From Clostridium scatologenes (GTDB lineage: Bacteria > Bacillota > Clostridia > Clostridiales > Clostridiaceae): a DNA stretch of 64,000 bases. The stretch spans positions 3,286,001-3,350,000 of the forward strand of contig NZ_CP009933.1 in the NCBI RefSeq assembly GCF_000968375.1, written 5' to 3'. The notes beneath the pieces were generated by a model. The model did no database searches. It was given only the letters and a program-made list of their open reading frames with translations, and was not told where the DNA came from. Numbering within the stretch: position 1 is the first letter of the stretch; each line of letters begins with the position of its first letter. The position numbers and the translations under genes were made by a program. Positions 51,011-60,773 of this stretch are shown here, one piece after another.

Positions 51011-51394
51011 CTACATAATTTTTAATATTGACTGTAATACAGCCATAAGTATAGGAATTGCCAGTGCTAAAATTAAAATCTTACCGGCAAATTCAACCTT
51101 TGTGCCTATATTGCCTTGACCTGCATCTTTGCATATTTCACTGCAAAAGGAAGCAAGATAAGCAATCCCCAATATTTTAAATACGGTAATTAGATATACA
51201 AAATCTATATTGGACTTAGCTGATAATTCTTGAATAAACTGCAATATAGACGTAATCTTTGTTATCATAAATAGAAAAATAAGTATTCCTACTGCCATAC
51301 TTACATATATTGCCAAATCGCTTCTTCTATTTTCAAAAATCATTACTATAAAAAGAGATATAAAGGCAAATGTAACTATCTTTATTATCTCCAT
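51011..51394 (-). CDS. spoIIIAD: SpoIIIAD
   Basis: 127 residues from the ATG at 51394 behind AAAGGAGGAAG. Four membrane helices (IIKIVTFAFISLFIVMIF, DLAIYVSMAVGILIFLFMI and two more). The FCSEICKDAGQGNIGTKVEF loop is the family signature. Part of the basal SpoIIIA complex. Confidence 0.92.
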   Translation of the reverse strand: MEIIKIVTFAFISLFIVMIFENRRSDLAIYVSMAVGILIFLFMITKITSILQFIQELSAKSNIDFVYLITVFKILGIAYLASFCSEICKDAGQGNIGTKVEFAGKILILALAIPILMAVLQSILKIM

Positions 51395-51484
51395 AGCTTC
51401 CTCCTTTCGTTTTAAACACTGGGTGATTTTGCTTGTTCTTAATATCAAAATTACCCGTTAAAATCCATTTAATCTTTTAACCTC

Positions 51485-51682
51485 CTAAAGTTGAAACATT
51501 GTTCTCACTGTAGTAAATAGTTTATTAACTAAATTTATCACCATCATAAGCACTATTAATATACCAGCCAAATTTGCTACTACAGCATAGTCCCCTTTGC
51601 CACTTGACTCCAAAACTTTATCTATAATTATTATTACTATTCCTACACCTGCAATTTTGAATATTAAGCTTATGTCTAGCAT
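51485..51682 (-). CDS. spoIIIAC: SpoIIIAC
   Basis: 65 residues from the ATG at 51682 behind GGGAGGGG; the longer frame would translate that SD. Two membrane helices (IFKIAGVGIVIIIIDKVL and VVANLAGILIVLMMVINLV) joined by ESSGKGDYA, a family hallmark. It resembles a type III secretion export component and works with SpoIIIAD. Confidence 0.92.
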   Translation of the reverse strand: MLDISLIFKIAGVGIVIIIIDKVLESSGKGDYAVVANLAGILIVLMMVINLVNKLFTTVRTMFQL

Positions 51683-51722
51683 TTTTAACCCCTCCCTTTT
51701 CAAGTAAAGAATATTTACTAAT

Positions 51723-52241
51723 CTAAATTAGCATTATAACCACCATAGCTCCTAATGAAAATCCTAGGTATCTGCACATCTTTACATTTTTATTCATGGA
51801 AATTTCAGAATTTTCAATTTGTTTCTTTAAACTACCAAGTGTTAGTGAAAACATTCTTTTTTCTCCATCTATATCACATTCTCCAAGAGTCTTAGCTAAA
51901 TCTAGTATTACATTTAAATCTTCTTTATTTAAATTTAAAACTTCTTTTTTATCATTAAAAACTTTACAAAATGCATCATATGCACTATCAACAGCATTAG
52001 AAAATAATAAACTTGAAATTTCTTCAAATATGCTTTTTATAGGATATTTGCTCTTTTCAGCTATATTAGAAATAGCTTCTGGTAACGGAGTAAACGTATA
52101 AATCATATCGTTCTGAAGTTGATTAATGCATCTTTGAAGTTCATTAAGTTGTTTTGTCCTCTTTTTAAAACTATCTCCATAATTAAATCCTATTGCCGTG
52201 GATGCAATTATTATTATAATACATGCTAAAATCTTTAACAT
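51723..52241 (-). CDS. spoIIIAB: SpoIIIAB
   Basis: 172 residues from the ATG at 52241, immediately after the SpoIIIAA stop and behind GGGAG. An N-terminal membrane helix (LACIIIIIASTAIGFNYG) and a C-terminal one flank a helical domain like that of GspF/PilC. It is thought to link the ATPase to the channel. Confidence 0.92.
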   Translation of the reverse strand: MLKILACIIIIIASTAIGFNYGDSFKKRTKQLNELQRCINQLQNDMIYTFTPLPEAISNIAEKSKYPIKSIFEEISSLLFSNAVDSAYDAFCKVFNDKKEVLNLNKEDLNVILDLAKTLGECDIDGEKRMFSLTLGSLKKQIENSEISMNKNVKMCRYLGFSLGAMVVIMLI

Positions 52242-52242
52242 T

Positions 52243-53169
52243 TTAACGCTCCCATATTTTAGATTTATTTTTAAAATCATATATATATTCAACAGTACCT
52301 GCTCCATTATTACTACTCAATACTATTGCTCTTTTAAATACTTGATTTTCTACAATTTCTTTAAAAACTGGTCTCTTATATAAATCTTCTATTCCATATC
52401 CATGTATCGTAGTAATTAAATTTACTCCTGAATTTAATGCAAATAAAATACTATCCATATCTTTATATGTTCCAATTTCATCACATACAACAACATCAGG
52501 AGACATACTTCTTATTGCCATCATTATTCCTTGACTTTTAGGGCAACTATCTAAAACATCAGTTCTTAATCCTAGCTTTAATTGAGGTATTCCATTGTAA
52601 CAAGCTCCTATTTCACTTCTTTCATCAATTACACAAACTTTTTTACCTACAAATGTCTTTTGTTTCATTCCATCAGAAATATTTCTTACAATGTCTCTTA
52701 TTAAAGTAGTTTTTCCACATTTAGGAGGAGAAATTACTATTGTATTTATAACATTGTTATTTTTAGTAATAAAATTCATTAACGAATCAGAGCATCCTAT
52801 AACTTCTCTACATATTCTTATATTTAGAGATGCTATACTTTTAATTGTCTTTACCTCATCTTTTTCTATAACACACCTTCCACATATTCCTATCCTATGA
52901 CCTCCTCTAATGGTTATATATCCTTTTTTTATTTCTTCTTCAAAGGCATATATAGAATAGTTACTTATCCTTTGTACAATTGACTTTAAGTCTTCTCTAC
53001 TAGGTATATATTTAAATATCATTTCTTCTTTCCCGTTTTCCAATACTAAGGGCTTGTCTGCTCTTATTCTTATCTCTTGAAGCTCTCCTTTCAATGAAGC
53101 TTCTGTAATAAAATTCTTTATACTTTCTGGTAAAATATTTAAAATTTCTTTCGTATCTATTTTTCTCAT
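52243..53169 (-). CDS. spoIIIAA: SpoIIIAA ATPase
   Basis: 308 residues, soluble. Walker A is PPKCGKTTL (about 147-155) and Walker B VVVCDEIG (about 222-229), with CVIDERSEIGA between them. It belongs to the GspE/VirB11-like secretion ATPases and powers the SpoIIIA channel. First gene of the operon. In Bacillus it is under sigma-E; no clear promoter could be assigned in the short upstream gap. Confidence 0.94.
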   Translation of the reverse strand: MRKIDTKEILNILPESIKNFITEASLKGELQEIRIRADKPLVLENGKEEMIFKYIPSREDLKSIVQRISNYSIYAFEEEIKKGYITIRGGHRIGICGRCVIEKDEVKTIKSIASLNIRICREVIGCSDSLMNFITKNNNVINTIVISPPKCGKTTLIRDIVRNISDGMKQKTFVGKKVCVIDERSEIGACYNGIPQLKLGLRTDVLDSCPKSQGIMMAIRSMSPDVVVCDEIGTYKDMDSILFALNSGVNLITTIHGYGIEDLYKRPVFKEIVENQVFKRAIVLSSNNGAGTVEYIYDFKNKSKIWER

Positions 53170-53243
53170 CTCCTTCCTTTATATCTATTTCTATTTTTGT
53201 TTATTCAAATTTATTCCATATTGATGTAAAATAATTTTAAAAA

Positions 53244-53280
53244 AAGACCATATAAATGTTTAATACATTCATATGGTCTT
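53244..53280 (-). terminator. terminator of the efp/CD1247 unit
   Basis: AAGACCATAT pairs with ATATGGTCTT, with an inner AATGT/ACATT stem, followed on the minus strand by TTTTTTT. Confidence 0.9.
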
Positions 53281-53305
53281 ATTCCTAATTTTATTCATTA
53301 TATAT

Positions 53306-53692
53306 TTAAGAATCACTTGATGTTGTAATCAAATTATGGCAATTAGGACATGTTATTTTTTCTTTTTGTTTTACTATATCTTTATCAACATAAACGTCAT
53401 CGCCGCAGTTAAAACATTTCAACTGAATGAAATTATTTCCTTCATCTTCACATAACTCATAGTCATCATCATATATGTCATCTTGTAAACTAGATAGATC
53501 TTCATCTATAGCATTTATATAATCTTCCATATCTTTTTGTGATTCAGATATTTCATCAACCTCTTCAGCTATAACTTTCAACACATTGATTATCTCAGTT
53601 AGCACTTTTCCTTCCTTAGTAGTGGTATCAATTTCCAGTCCATCTACTAGTCCATTAAGATAAGCTACCTTTGATATAATATCACTCACCAT
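53306..53692 (-). CDS. CD1247-type clostridial protein with zinc ribbon
   Basis: 128 residues. An acidic helical N-terminal domain (ISKVAYLNGLVDGLEI, EIINVLKVIAEEVDEI), a run of Asp/Glu, and a C-terminal zinc ribbon with CFNCGDDV and CPNCHNLI. The pair efp/CD1247-like upstream of spoIIIA is conserved in Clostridia. Function is unknown. Confidence 0.85.
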   Translation of the reverse strand: MVSDIISKVAYLNGLVDGLEIDTTTKEGKVLTEIINVLKVIAEEVDEISESQKDMEDYINAIDEDLSSLQDDIYDDDYELCEDEGNNFIQLKCFNCGDDVYVDKDIVKQKEKITCPNCHNLITTSSDS

Positions 53693-53728
53693 ACCACATC
53701 CTTAAATTTATTTTGCCATTAGTATTCC

Positions 53729-54286
53729 TTAAACTCTTTCCATGTATTCTCCAGTTCTAGTATCTATCCTTATCATTTCGCCTTCGTTTACAAATATAGG
53801 CACATGAACTACCGCACCTGTTTCAACAGTAGCAGGTTTTAACACATTAGTAGCAGTATTACCTTTAACACCAGGATCTGTCTGTGTTATTTGTAATTCA
53901 ACAAAGTTTGGAGCTTCTACTGAAAAAGCTTCTCCTTTATAGAATTTGATTATAGCAAACATATTTTCCTTTAAGAATTTAATAGCTTCTTCAACTTTTT
54001 CAAAATTTAAAGGAATTTGCTCAAAAGTTTCCTGATCCATGAAGTAATATAATTCTCCATCAGAATATAAATACTGCATTTCTTTTCTTTCTATTACAGC
54101 TTCTTGAAGTTTTGCTGTTGGGTTGAAAGTTGTATCAGTAACTCCTCCTGTTATAACATTTCTAAGTTTTGTTCTAACAAAAGCAGCTCCTTTTCCTGGT
54201 TTTACATGAAGGAAGTCTATTACAGTATACACTTGTCCATCTTGTTCAAAAGTAGTTCCTTTTCTTAAATCTCCTGCTGATATCAT
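53729..54286 (-). CDS. efp: translation elongation factor P
   Basis: 185 residues, three beta-barrel domains. The modification loop is VKPGKGAAFVRTK (residues 28-40), with Lys at the usual tip, followed by DTTFNPTAKLQEAVIE and the C-terminal DTRTGEYMERV. It rescues ribosomes stalled on polyproline. Confidence 0.96.
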   Translation of the reverse strand: MISAGDLRKGTTFEQDGQVYTVIDFLHVKPGKGAAFVRTKLRNVITGGVTDTTFNPTAKLQEAVIERKEMQYLYSDGELYYFMDQETFEQIPLNFEKVEEAIKFLKENMFAIIKFYKGEAFSVEAPNFVELQITQTDPGVKGNTATNVLKPATVETGAVVHVPIFVNEGEMIRIDTRTGEYMERV

Positions 54287-54352
54287 TTATGTATCCCTCC
54301 AAAATTTATTAATCATTTTTATATTATAACCCTTTCAGGTAATTATATACGG

Positions 54353-55429
54353 TTAGTCTATGCATATAAGCTTCTTTGTTGACTTTGACAATACTTCTGA
54401 TCCATTTTCAGTAATTACAAGTAAATCTTCTATTCTAACGCCACCAAATCCTGATATATATATTCCTGGTTCATCTGTAACTACCATTCCTGATTCTAAT
54501 TTTTGAGCATTTCTATATCCAACTATAGGTGCCTCATGAATTTGTCTTCCAACTCCATGTCCAAGGCTGTGTCCAAAATAATCTCCATAACCCTTTTGAG
54601 TTATATATCCTCTTGCAACTCCATCTACTTCAGTAACAGATACTCCAGGTTTATAAGCTTTCAAAGCTCTGTCCTGTGCTTCCAATACTATATTATACAC
54701 TTCTATCATTTTTTCTGAAGGTTCTCCAATAACTATAGTTCTTGTCATATCAGAACAATACCCTTTATAAATGCATCCATAGTCAAGGGTTAAAAATTCA
54801 CCTTTGTTAACTACCTTTTCTGTAGCTTCTCCATGAGGTAAACTTGATCTAACACCAGATGCTACAATTGAAGGAAATGATAAATCTGTAGCTCCTAACT
54901 TTTTCATATAAAATTCAAGTTCAAGACCTATCTCTCTTTCTGTCATTCCTGCTTTTATAAATTTAAGCATATGATCAAAAGCTTTATCCGCAATTTCCGC
55001 TGCTTTTCTTATTAATTGTAATTCTGATTCATCCTTGACAAGTCTTATTTTTTCAACCATTCCTCCCATAGGAATCAATTCACATTGAACTTTAGACTTA
55101 TATATATTATAAGTAGCAACTGAAATTATATCCTCTTCAAAGCCAAGCTTTTTAATAGTATTATTTTTAACTAATTCACCTAAAAAGTCCTGAAAAGAAG
55201 TACCTTTATTATACTGAAGCACTTCATAATCTTTAACTTGCTGCCTTGCTTGTTCTGTAAATCGTGAATCAGTAATAAAAAATGCTTTATCATTAGTTAT
55301 TACTGAAAAGCTTTCATTTCCTGTAAAACCACTTAAATAATTTCTATTACAATCTCCAACCAAAAGAACAGCATCCATGCCTTTTTCAGCCATTAATTTT
55401 CTAAGTTCCCCTATTCTCTTTTTAAACAT
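54353..55429 (-). CDS. pepQ: Xaa-Pro aminopeptidase (M24B)
   Basis: 358 residues. Creatinase-like N-terminal domain, then the pita-bread catalytic domain. Metal ligands are seen in LTLDYGCIYKGYCSDMTRT (two Asp), the His of GHSLGHGVGRQIHEAP, and the two Glu in TDEPGIYI and VRIEDLL. It removes N-terminal residues before Pro. It stands next to efp in many Firmicutes. Whether it is PepP or PepQ type is not settled. Confidence 0.92.
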   Translation of the reverse strand: MFKKRIGELRKLMAEKGMDAVLLVGDCNRNYLSGFTGNESFSVITNDKAFFITDSRFTEQARQQVKDYEVLQYNKGTSFQDFLGELVKNNTIKKLGFEEDIISVATYNIYKSKVQCELIPMGGMVEKIRLVKDESELQLIRKAAEIADKAFDHMLKFIKAGMTEREIGLELEFYMKKLGATDLSFPSIVASGVRSSLPHGEATEKVVNKGEFLTLDYGCIYKGYCSDMTRTIVIGEPSEKMIEVYNIVLEAQDRALKAYKPGVSVTEVDGVARGYITQKGYGDYFGHSLGHGVGRQIHEAPIVGYRNAQKLESGMVVTDEPGIYISGFGGVRIEDLLVITENGSEVLSKSTKKLICID

Positions 55430-55641
55430 ATTAATTCCCCTCTACAATTCAAGCAAATTATAATATATTACTAATTTACCTAATTTTTATAAAATTATTC
55501 ACTTATTTTCTTATCATATATCATTTAAATTTCTTCAATATAATAAGCCTTGTGGACAATGTTATTTTATCAAAACTTGTGATTATTTGCAAATACTATT
55601 AAATGTTTATATTTGCTTCTTACTCATTATTGGATTTAATT
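55430..55641. other. 210-bp intergenic region
   Basis: AT-rich, between the end of the pilus operon and pepQ. No clear hairpin with a T-run is visible; the pepQ promoter must lie at the far side, but I cannot fix it. Confidence 0.4.
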
Positions 55642-56055
55642 CTACTTTGAAAATTTCATGTTTATTTCAGTACCTATTTTGTTTTCAGGATCTTTTTCTA
55701 TAAGTAAATTACTTACATCAATAAATCCATTTTTATTTTGTATTTTTTTCAATATGTCTTTTGTTTTTTCAACATCCCAATTACTTTCTACTTTAACTGT
55801 TGATACTTTATCATCTTTTTTATTATCAATTTCAGTTATTCTTACATCCTGTTGATCCTGCAAAAACTTTATAACATCGCTGCATTGAATTCTAGTATAA
55901 ATTACTTGTTTATTTTTTCCTAATTGCTCTAAGTTACTTAACTTTGTATTACATTCAATTCTTTTATTAATTAAAAAATAGTTTTTTATCAATAATGTTA
56001 TAAAAAAAATACAACATATGATTAATATAACTTTATATTTTTCTTCCTTATTCAT
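55642..56055 (-). CDS. PilO-like pilus assembly protein
   Basis: 137 residues. One N-terminal membrane helix (VILIICCIFFITLLIKNYFL), a coiled-coil, and a ferredoxin-like C-terminal domain (DVIKFLQDQQDVRITEID). Last in the order PilM, PilN, PilO, so it is likely the PilO-type periplasmic-side partner. Shorter than Gram-negative PilO. Confidence 0.75.
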   Translation of the reverse strand: MNKEEKYKVILIICCIFFITLLIKNYFLINKRIECNTKLSNLEQLGKNKQVIYTRIQCSDVIKFLQDQQDVRITEIDNKKDDKVSTVKVESNWDVEKTKDILKKIQNKNGFIDVSNLLIEKDPENKIGTEINMKFSK

Positions 56056-56073
56056 GGTTCCAATCCCTTCTTA

Positions 56074-56556
56074 TTATTTTAACTGTAACCTTATTTCTGA
56101 TAAATTATCCTCATTTTTTTCCAATAAACTATCATCTTTATGTGAATCATTAACATATGTTATATTAAACTTATTTGTATCTTCAATTTTTTTTATAAAT
56201 GCTGCAAAATCTACTGGATTTATATTAAATTTAATGTCTATATTTCTTTTTTCTATATTCAAACTTTTAAAATTAATATTTTTATAAATATCTTCTTCAA
56301 ATTTTAAAAATGTATTTAAAGTTTCATTATTATTACTATGTAATTTAGTTTTTTTATCAGCATTTGCCTTTAATGAAACAATTTTTTCATTAGTTTCATA
56401 ACTTATGGTATTTATCTTACTTCTATTTATCAGTATCATATCTATAAGTATTAAATCAAGAATAAAAAATATAATAATAAATATCTTTAAAATTTTTAAT
56501 TTCTTTATTTTTATCTTTTCCAAATACCAATTAGGTAAAAAGCGTCCACAATTCAC
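56074..56556 (-). CDS. PilN-like pilus assembly protein
   Basis: 160 residues. A basic cytoplasmic N-terminus, one membrane helix (ILKIFIIIFFILDLILIDMI), and a coiled-coil plus alpha/beta domain (NINFKSLNIEKRNIDIKFNI). Immediately follows the PilM-like gene. PilN connects the cytoplasmic PilM ring to PilO. Confidence 0.78.
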   Translation of the reverse strand: MNCGRFLPNWYLEKIKIKKLKILKIFIIIFFILDLILIDMILINRSKINTISYETNEKIVSLKANADKKTKLHSNNNETLNTFLKFEEDIYKNINFKSLNIEKRNIDIKFNINPVDFAAFIKKIEDTNKFNITYVNDSHKDDSLLEKNEDNLSEIRLQLK

Positions 56557-57315
56557 TTATATTACCTCCAACTTATCTTTACATATAGTTCCAAGATCAT
56601 TACAATTATATTTTTTAGAAAGTGTTTTTACTATGTCTTGATAAGGTAAATTTAGAAAAAATATATTTTTTAAGTTTCTACTTACACCAGTTATTTTACA
56701 TTTTTCTTTGAACTTATCCATAATCTTTTCAAAATTGTCTTTATGAAAATCTTGAACCACACTATTAGCAAATATCTTCCCATCCATGCATGCTAAAAGA
56801 TAAAGTTTATTATCATACAAAAAAGCAAGAACATATTCACGTTCCTTAATTATTTTTTTATAATTATTTAAAATACAAAATTGTATAGGATATACACCTT
56901 TTACATTAGCACCTTTTTCTACACATTTTTCTATAATATTATCTTTATCCCAATTTAAGCAAAATACAATTATCTCCAAGCTCTTACCATTATCTTTAAA
57001 TACATCATATGTAAACATTATGTTATCTATATCTATATTTTTAAAATGATACCTAAGTTCTGTTTTAATGATAGAATTAAGCTTTCTCTTGCTTACCTTT
57101 GGTATTTGTATAAGCTTTACGTATATTTGCTCTCCCTGTACTATAATAAAAATATTTCTGCTGTGAAAATCAATTTTAATATCATCTATACTTTTACCTT
57201 TAATACCCAAGTCTTCTTTCCAAGTACCTTCTTTTATTTTACCAATAAGACTTTTACTCATAATATCATTATATATTAATCCTTTTTCATTAATTTGCAA
57301 TATACCACTTTTCAT
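56557..57315 (-). CDS. PilM-like pilus assembly protein, short form
   Basis: 252 residues. An actin-like N-terminal subdomain with KVSKRKLNSIIKTELRYHF, the PilM helix preceding strand IMFTYDVF, and a second subdomain (ILNNYKKIIKERE, VLAFLYDNKLYLLACMDG). PilM proteins are normally about 350 residues; here the last quarter seems missing. Order and spacing with the next two genes support the call. Confidence 0.75.
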   Translation of the reverse strand: MKSGILQINEKGLIYNDIMSKSLIGKIKEGTWKEDLGIKGKSIDDIKIDFHSRNIFIIVQGEQIYVKLIQIPKVSKRKLNSIIKTELRYHFKNIDIDNIMFTYDVFKDNGKSLEIIVFCLNWDKDNIIEKCVEKGANVKGVYPIQFCILNNYKKIIKEREYVLAFLYDNKLYLLACMDGKIFANSVVQDFHKDNFEKIMDKFKEKCKITGVSRNLKNIFFLNLPYQDIVKTLSKKYNCNDLGTICKDKLEVI

Positions 57316-57351
57316 AATTTTTTCAATTCAGCTCCTTTTTTAAAAAATATT

Positions 57352-57777
57352 TTAATCTATGCATCTATAAAAAATAAAGTTATTCTCAACTTTATATTGA
57401 TAATGCTCTTCTTTACAAAATTTATTATTCACATTGTACATAAGTACTAAATAATTATTTGTATCATATTTAATATAAGAGTTATCATATTGAACTATAG
57501 AACCCGTCCTAGAACTTAAATAATTCTTTACTTCATCATTTGTTAGAGTTGTAACATCCTTACATAATAATTCATCTAATTCAGTAAGCATATATTCTTT
57601 AATTTTTTGAGTAGGATCAACTTTTAATACACTCTTTTCCATATTCAAATTGTTTTGTCTTTTTAGAACTTCTAATTTAAAACAACTTAAAGCTATAAAA
57701 ATACAAAAACTAACTATAAACATTACATATATTATGATGAACCCTTTTGATCTTCTTCTATTTTTAATGGAAAACAT
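57352..57777 (-). CDS. minor pilus component, PilX/ComGG-like
   Basis: 141 residues. A single membrane helix at the N-terminus (GFIIIYVMFIVSFCIFIAL) preceded by RRRSKG, so a degenerate prepilin-type leader (no Glu at +5). The rest is polar with several Tyr and Asn. Position between prepilins and PilM fits a minor pilus-tip or priming protein. Confidence 0.65.
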   Translation of the reverse strand: MFSIKNRRRSKGFIIIYVMFIVSFCIFIALSCFKLEVLKRQNNLNMEKSVLKVDPTQKIKEYMLTELDELLCKDVTTLTNDEVKNYLSSRTGSIVQYDNSYIKYDTNNYLVLMYNVNNKFCKEEHYQYKVENNFIFYRCID

Positions 57778-58232
57778 CTTTTATACACATTACCCTTCCT
57801 AGTTTCTATAGATACATATAGTACCTGCCTATCTTTTTCAACTTTAAAATCTTTAATATTCTTTAATATATTATTTGTTGTAGAATAATACTTTGAATAA
57901 TAACTTATTATTATGTCAGAATCCCTGTTTGTCCTTATATAATTAAATCCTCTTCCATCATATCTTCTTATTACAATTACATTATTGTTTTCTGTCTTTA
58001 CATATCCTTCATTATTTATTTCCTGATAAATTAAGTTAAAAGCCTCATTTATATAAAAAGATTCTCTACTAGAGTTTATTTCCTGTCTATAAACTTTCAT
58101 ATATTTACACATAACAATTGCTTGAACAGATGTTATGATGCCTATTATTGAAACCACTAGCATAAGCTCTATTAGTGTAAATCCTTTTTTTATGTATATT
58201 TTATTTTTTATATTTTCCCTTATAGAATTCAC
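57732..58232 (-). CDS. type IV prepilin, minor
   Basis: 166 residues. The leader ends KKG before FTLIELMLVVSIIGIITS, with Glu at +5 after the cleavage site, the class III signal of type IV pilins. The globular part is rich in Asn/Tyr. It overlaps both neighbours, so translation is coupled. Confidence 0.9.
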   Translation of the reverse strand: MNSIRENIKNKIYIKKGFTLIELMLVVSIIGIITSVQAIVMCKYMKVYRQEINSSRESFYINEAFNLIYQEINNEGYVKTENNNVIVIRRYDGRGFNYIRTNRDSDIIISYYSKYYSTTNNILKNIKDFKVEKDRQVLYVSIETRKGNVYKRCFPLKIEEDQKGSS

Positions 58233-58647
58233 ACTTCATAATCCTTTCCTTGTTAAGAATTTTGACATACAATTTTAAACTAATTTTATAAACCTTATCT
58301 CCATCTATATTCATTACAATATAAGGCTCGTTTTCTGGCTTACTTTTTGAAAACAATTTTTTGAAATTTTCTCCTTTAAAATTATCCAATTCCTCTGTAT
58401 TTATTAAACAATAATATTTTCTTTGATCTTTTAAATTTTTTAGATCATTATAAGTAAAATTATAGATCATGTTATTTTTTATGTACTCCATACCTATCAA
58501 ATATTTCTTCATACTTTTGTTATACTTTTCTAAAGTTAAAGCATCTAATTCTGTTCTTAAACATGTAATAAACAAAGTCGAAAATAAGGTAATAGCACAT
58601 AATACTTCAATGAGAGTAAATCCTTTTTTCTTCTTTAAAATCGACAT
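58201..58647 (-). CDS. type IV prepilin, minor
   Basis: 148 residues. Leader KKKKG, then FTLIEVLCAITLFSTLF with Glu+5. Closest in layout to GspI/PilV-type minor pilins. Overlaps the genes on both sides. Confidence 0.9.
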   Translation of the reverse strand: MSILKKKKGFTLIEVLCAITLFSTLFITCLRTELDALTLEKYNKSMKKYLIGMEYIKNNMIYNFTYNDLKNLKDQRKYYCLINTEELDNFKGENFKKLFSKSKPENEPYIVMNIDGDKVYKISLKLYVKILNKERIMKCEFYKGKYKK

Positions 58648-59077
58648 AAGTAGTTCCTACACTCACAGTTATGCGGTGATTATTCCTCCTATCTTTGAAC
58701 CTAATAGTACAAGGATCTGTGATCTTACCTGCACTGTTTATCTCCATTTTTCTGCCTTTTTTCCCTATAGCTAAAATAAATTTATCAGGTAATTTCATTT
58801 TATGAATCTCTTCCAATCCACAATTTAAAGTTAATTCACTTCTATCTTCATCCAAATATATATATCCTCTAATATTATTATCTCTACAATATTCTCTTGA
58901 ATTATTGATAAAATTCACCATTACATTTCCAAAAGTCTCACCTTCAATATCATTTTGCAATGTATTTAGACCTGTTAAATTTATAAAGCTATAACTTAAT
59001 AATATTGAAATTATTGTAAGAACCAGCATTAATTCTATTAATGTAAATCCTTTTGATTTTACTTTATTTTTAGTCAT
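58607..59077 (-). CDS. type IV prepilin, GspH/FimT-like
   Basis: 156 residues. Leader KSKG, then FTLIELMLVLTIISILLS with Glu+5. The beta-rich C-terminus (YIYLDEDRSELTLNCG, FKDRRNNHRITVSVGT) is typical of GspH/FimT pseudopilins that form the pilus tip. Confidence 0.88.
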   Translation of the reverse strand: MTKNKVKSKGFTLIELMLVLTIISILLSYSFINLTGLNTLQNDIEGETFGNVMVNFINNSREYCRDNNIRGYIYLDEDRSELTLNCGLEEIHKMKLPDKFILAIGKKGRKMEINSAGKITDPCTIRFKDRRNNHRITVSVGTTYVDFKEEKRIYSH

Positions 59078-59133
59078 AATTTCATAAACCTTTATTCATT
59101 TTTATTTTTGATAATTTAATTTACAACTTCCAA

Positions 59134-59526
59134 CTAATTTTTAGGGAATATTTGTTTATCACCATATTTCACTATATATGTACTATCATTTGCATTTATT
59201 TCTACAGAATAATTTTTGTCATCACTCATATAAGCAATATTAATACTTTGATCACTTGCACTGCTAACACTAACATTTTTTGCTGAAGTTAGCTGTTGCA
59301 CAGTAGTTGTTACATCACTTCCATCAAACTTACTATCATTATTACCATAGCTAGCCATGGCTGCAGTTTCTATTTGTTTTGCAGTATTTACAGCCTTAGC
59401 ATTTCTAGCCTTTTCCTGATATGCTGAAACCTTAGGTACTAAAAAACCCATTAATATTAAAATTATTGTTATAACCAACATAAGTTCTATTAATGTAAAG
59501 CCCTTGCATTTATGAAAATTCTTCAT
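59134..59526 (-). CDS. pilA: major type IV pilin
   Basis: 130 residues. Leader HKCKG, then FTLIELMLVITIILILMG with Glu+5 and the long N-terminal helix continuing to KVSAYQEKARNAKAVNTAK. The compact C-terminal domain has Ser/Thr/Asp-rich loops and one beta sheet (NIAYMSDDKNYSVEI). Best candidate for the major subunit because it has its own space upstream and the most regular pilin helix. Confidence 0.88.
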   Translation of the reverse strand: MKNFHKCKGFTLIELMLVITIILILMGFLVPKVSAYQEKARNAKAVNTAKQIETAAMASYGNNDSKFDGSDVTTTVQQLTSAKNVSVSSASDQSINIAYMSDDKNYSVEINANDSTYIVKYGDKQIFPKN

Positions 59527-59554
59527 GTTTTATCCCTCCAAAAATCTTTCTATT

Positions 59555-60664
59555 TTAATTTATTGAATCCATAATATTGAATATTGGAAGAAGAGTTCCT
59601 ACTACAAACACTCCTATAAAAACAGCTAAAACCAATATTGTTACAGGTTCTATAAAATTTACCATTCTCTTCAATCTATCTTCAACTTCACATTCAAAAA
59701 TATTTGATATTTTGAATAAAATAGATTCTATGTCGCCGCATTCCTCCCCAATATTTATTAAATTTAGAAAAGTTGAATCTCCTATACCTTGTTTTTTAAA
59801 AGAAAAATACATACTCTCCCCTTTTTTTATGTCCTCTATAGAATTAATTATCTTATTTTCTAAAACTTTATTTTGTACTGTACTTAAGCATATATTTAAT
59901 GATTTTATTATTGGAATACCAGAAGAAATAAGTATAGCTAAAGATTTACTGAACTCATGAAGTAAAAATTTGCTGTAAATAGTACCTATGACAGGTAACC
60001 TTATCTTCAAACTATCAAAGTACTCTTTTCCCTTATGAGTTCTACTAAATTTATATAAAATAGAAATAGTCGTAATTAATATTAAATTTATAATAAAAAA
60101 TTTATCCTTTAAAAAAACAAAAATCCATAAAATTGTAGATGTTAAGATCGGAATGCTTCCTCCTGAATTAGAAAGAATAACCATAAACTCCGGAACTATT
60201 TTTATCATTAAGAATATGATTACTATTATGGATGTAATTAAAACCATTATTGGATATGATATTGCAGATTTTATTTTATTAAATATTTTATATCTTTTAT
60301 CATAATATTCTGATAAATATTTAAGTACTATTTCTAGTTTTCCTGATTCTTCACCAACTTTAATCATTTCTATCATGAATAAAGGATATATATGAGAAAA
60401 TTTTTTTATACTTTCATATAGTGTTTCTCCTCTTTCAATACTTCTCTGTACCTTATACATACTTTCAGTTATTACTGATTTTCTATTTTGAGTGCACACT
60501 ATATTAAAAATTTCTGATATTGAAAGCCCTGATTCTATCATTTGGCCTAAATTATTACATAATATACTTATATCTTGTAAATTTACTCTTTGAATAAACA
60601 CTTTATTTAACAGTTTTTTATTAATTCTATACTTCAATAAGAAGTACCCTTTTTCTCTAAGCAT
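59555..60664 (-). CDS. pilC: PilC-type pilus platform protein
   Basis: 369 residues from the ATG at 60664, with two GspF domains and three membrane helices (MVLITSIIVIIFLMIKIV; FIINLILITTISILY; LVLAVFIGVFVVGTLLPI). Family members are about 400 residues long and start with a Y-x-A-x-N-x-x-G segment. In the same frame upstream lies ISYRAINIAGNKIKGKYKTE, exactly that segment, open to beyond 60757. The only codons near the SD (GGGGGG) are ATA (60751) and ATT (60745), so the true start may be non-NTG or a frameshift may be present. Confidence 0.85.
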   Translation of the reverse strand: MLREKGYFLLKYRINKKLLNKVFIQRVNLQDISILCNNLGQMIESGLSISEIFNIVCTQNRKSVITESMYKVQRSIERGETLYESIKKFSHIYPLFMIEMIKVGEESGKLEIVLKYLSEYYDKRYKIFNKIKSAISYPIMVLITSIIVIIFLMIKIVPEFMVILSNSGGSIPILTSTILWIFVFLKDKFFIINLILITTISILYKFSRTHKGKEYFDSLKIRLPVIGTIYSKFLLHEFSKSLAILISSGIPIIKSLNICLSTVQNKVLENKIINSIEDIKKGESMYFSFKKQGIGDSTFLNLINIGEECGDIESILFKISNIFECEVEDRLKRMVNFIEPVTILVLAVFIGVFVVGTLLPIFNIMDSIN

Positions 60665-60773
60665 GTTGCTTAAATCTTCTACACTTTCAGTTTTATATTT
60701 TCCTTTAATTTTATTTCCCGCTATGTTTATGGCTCTATAACTAATAAATATAACATTCTCCCCCCTTTGCCTT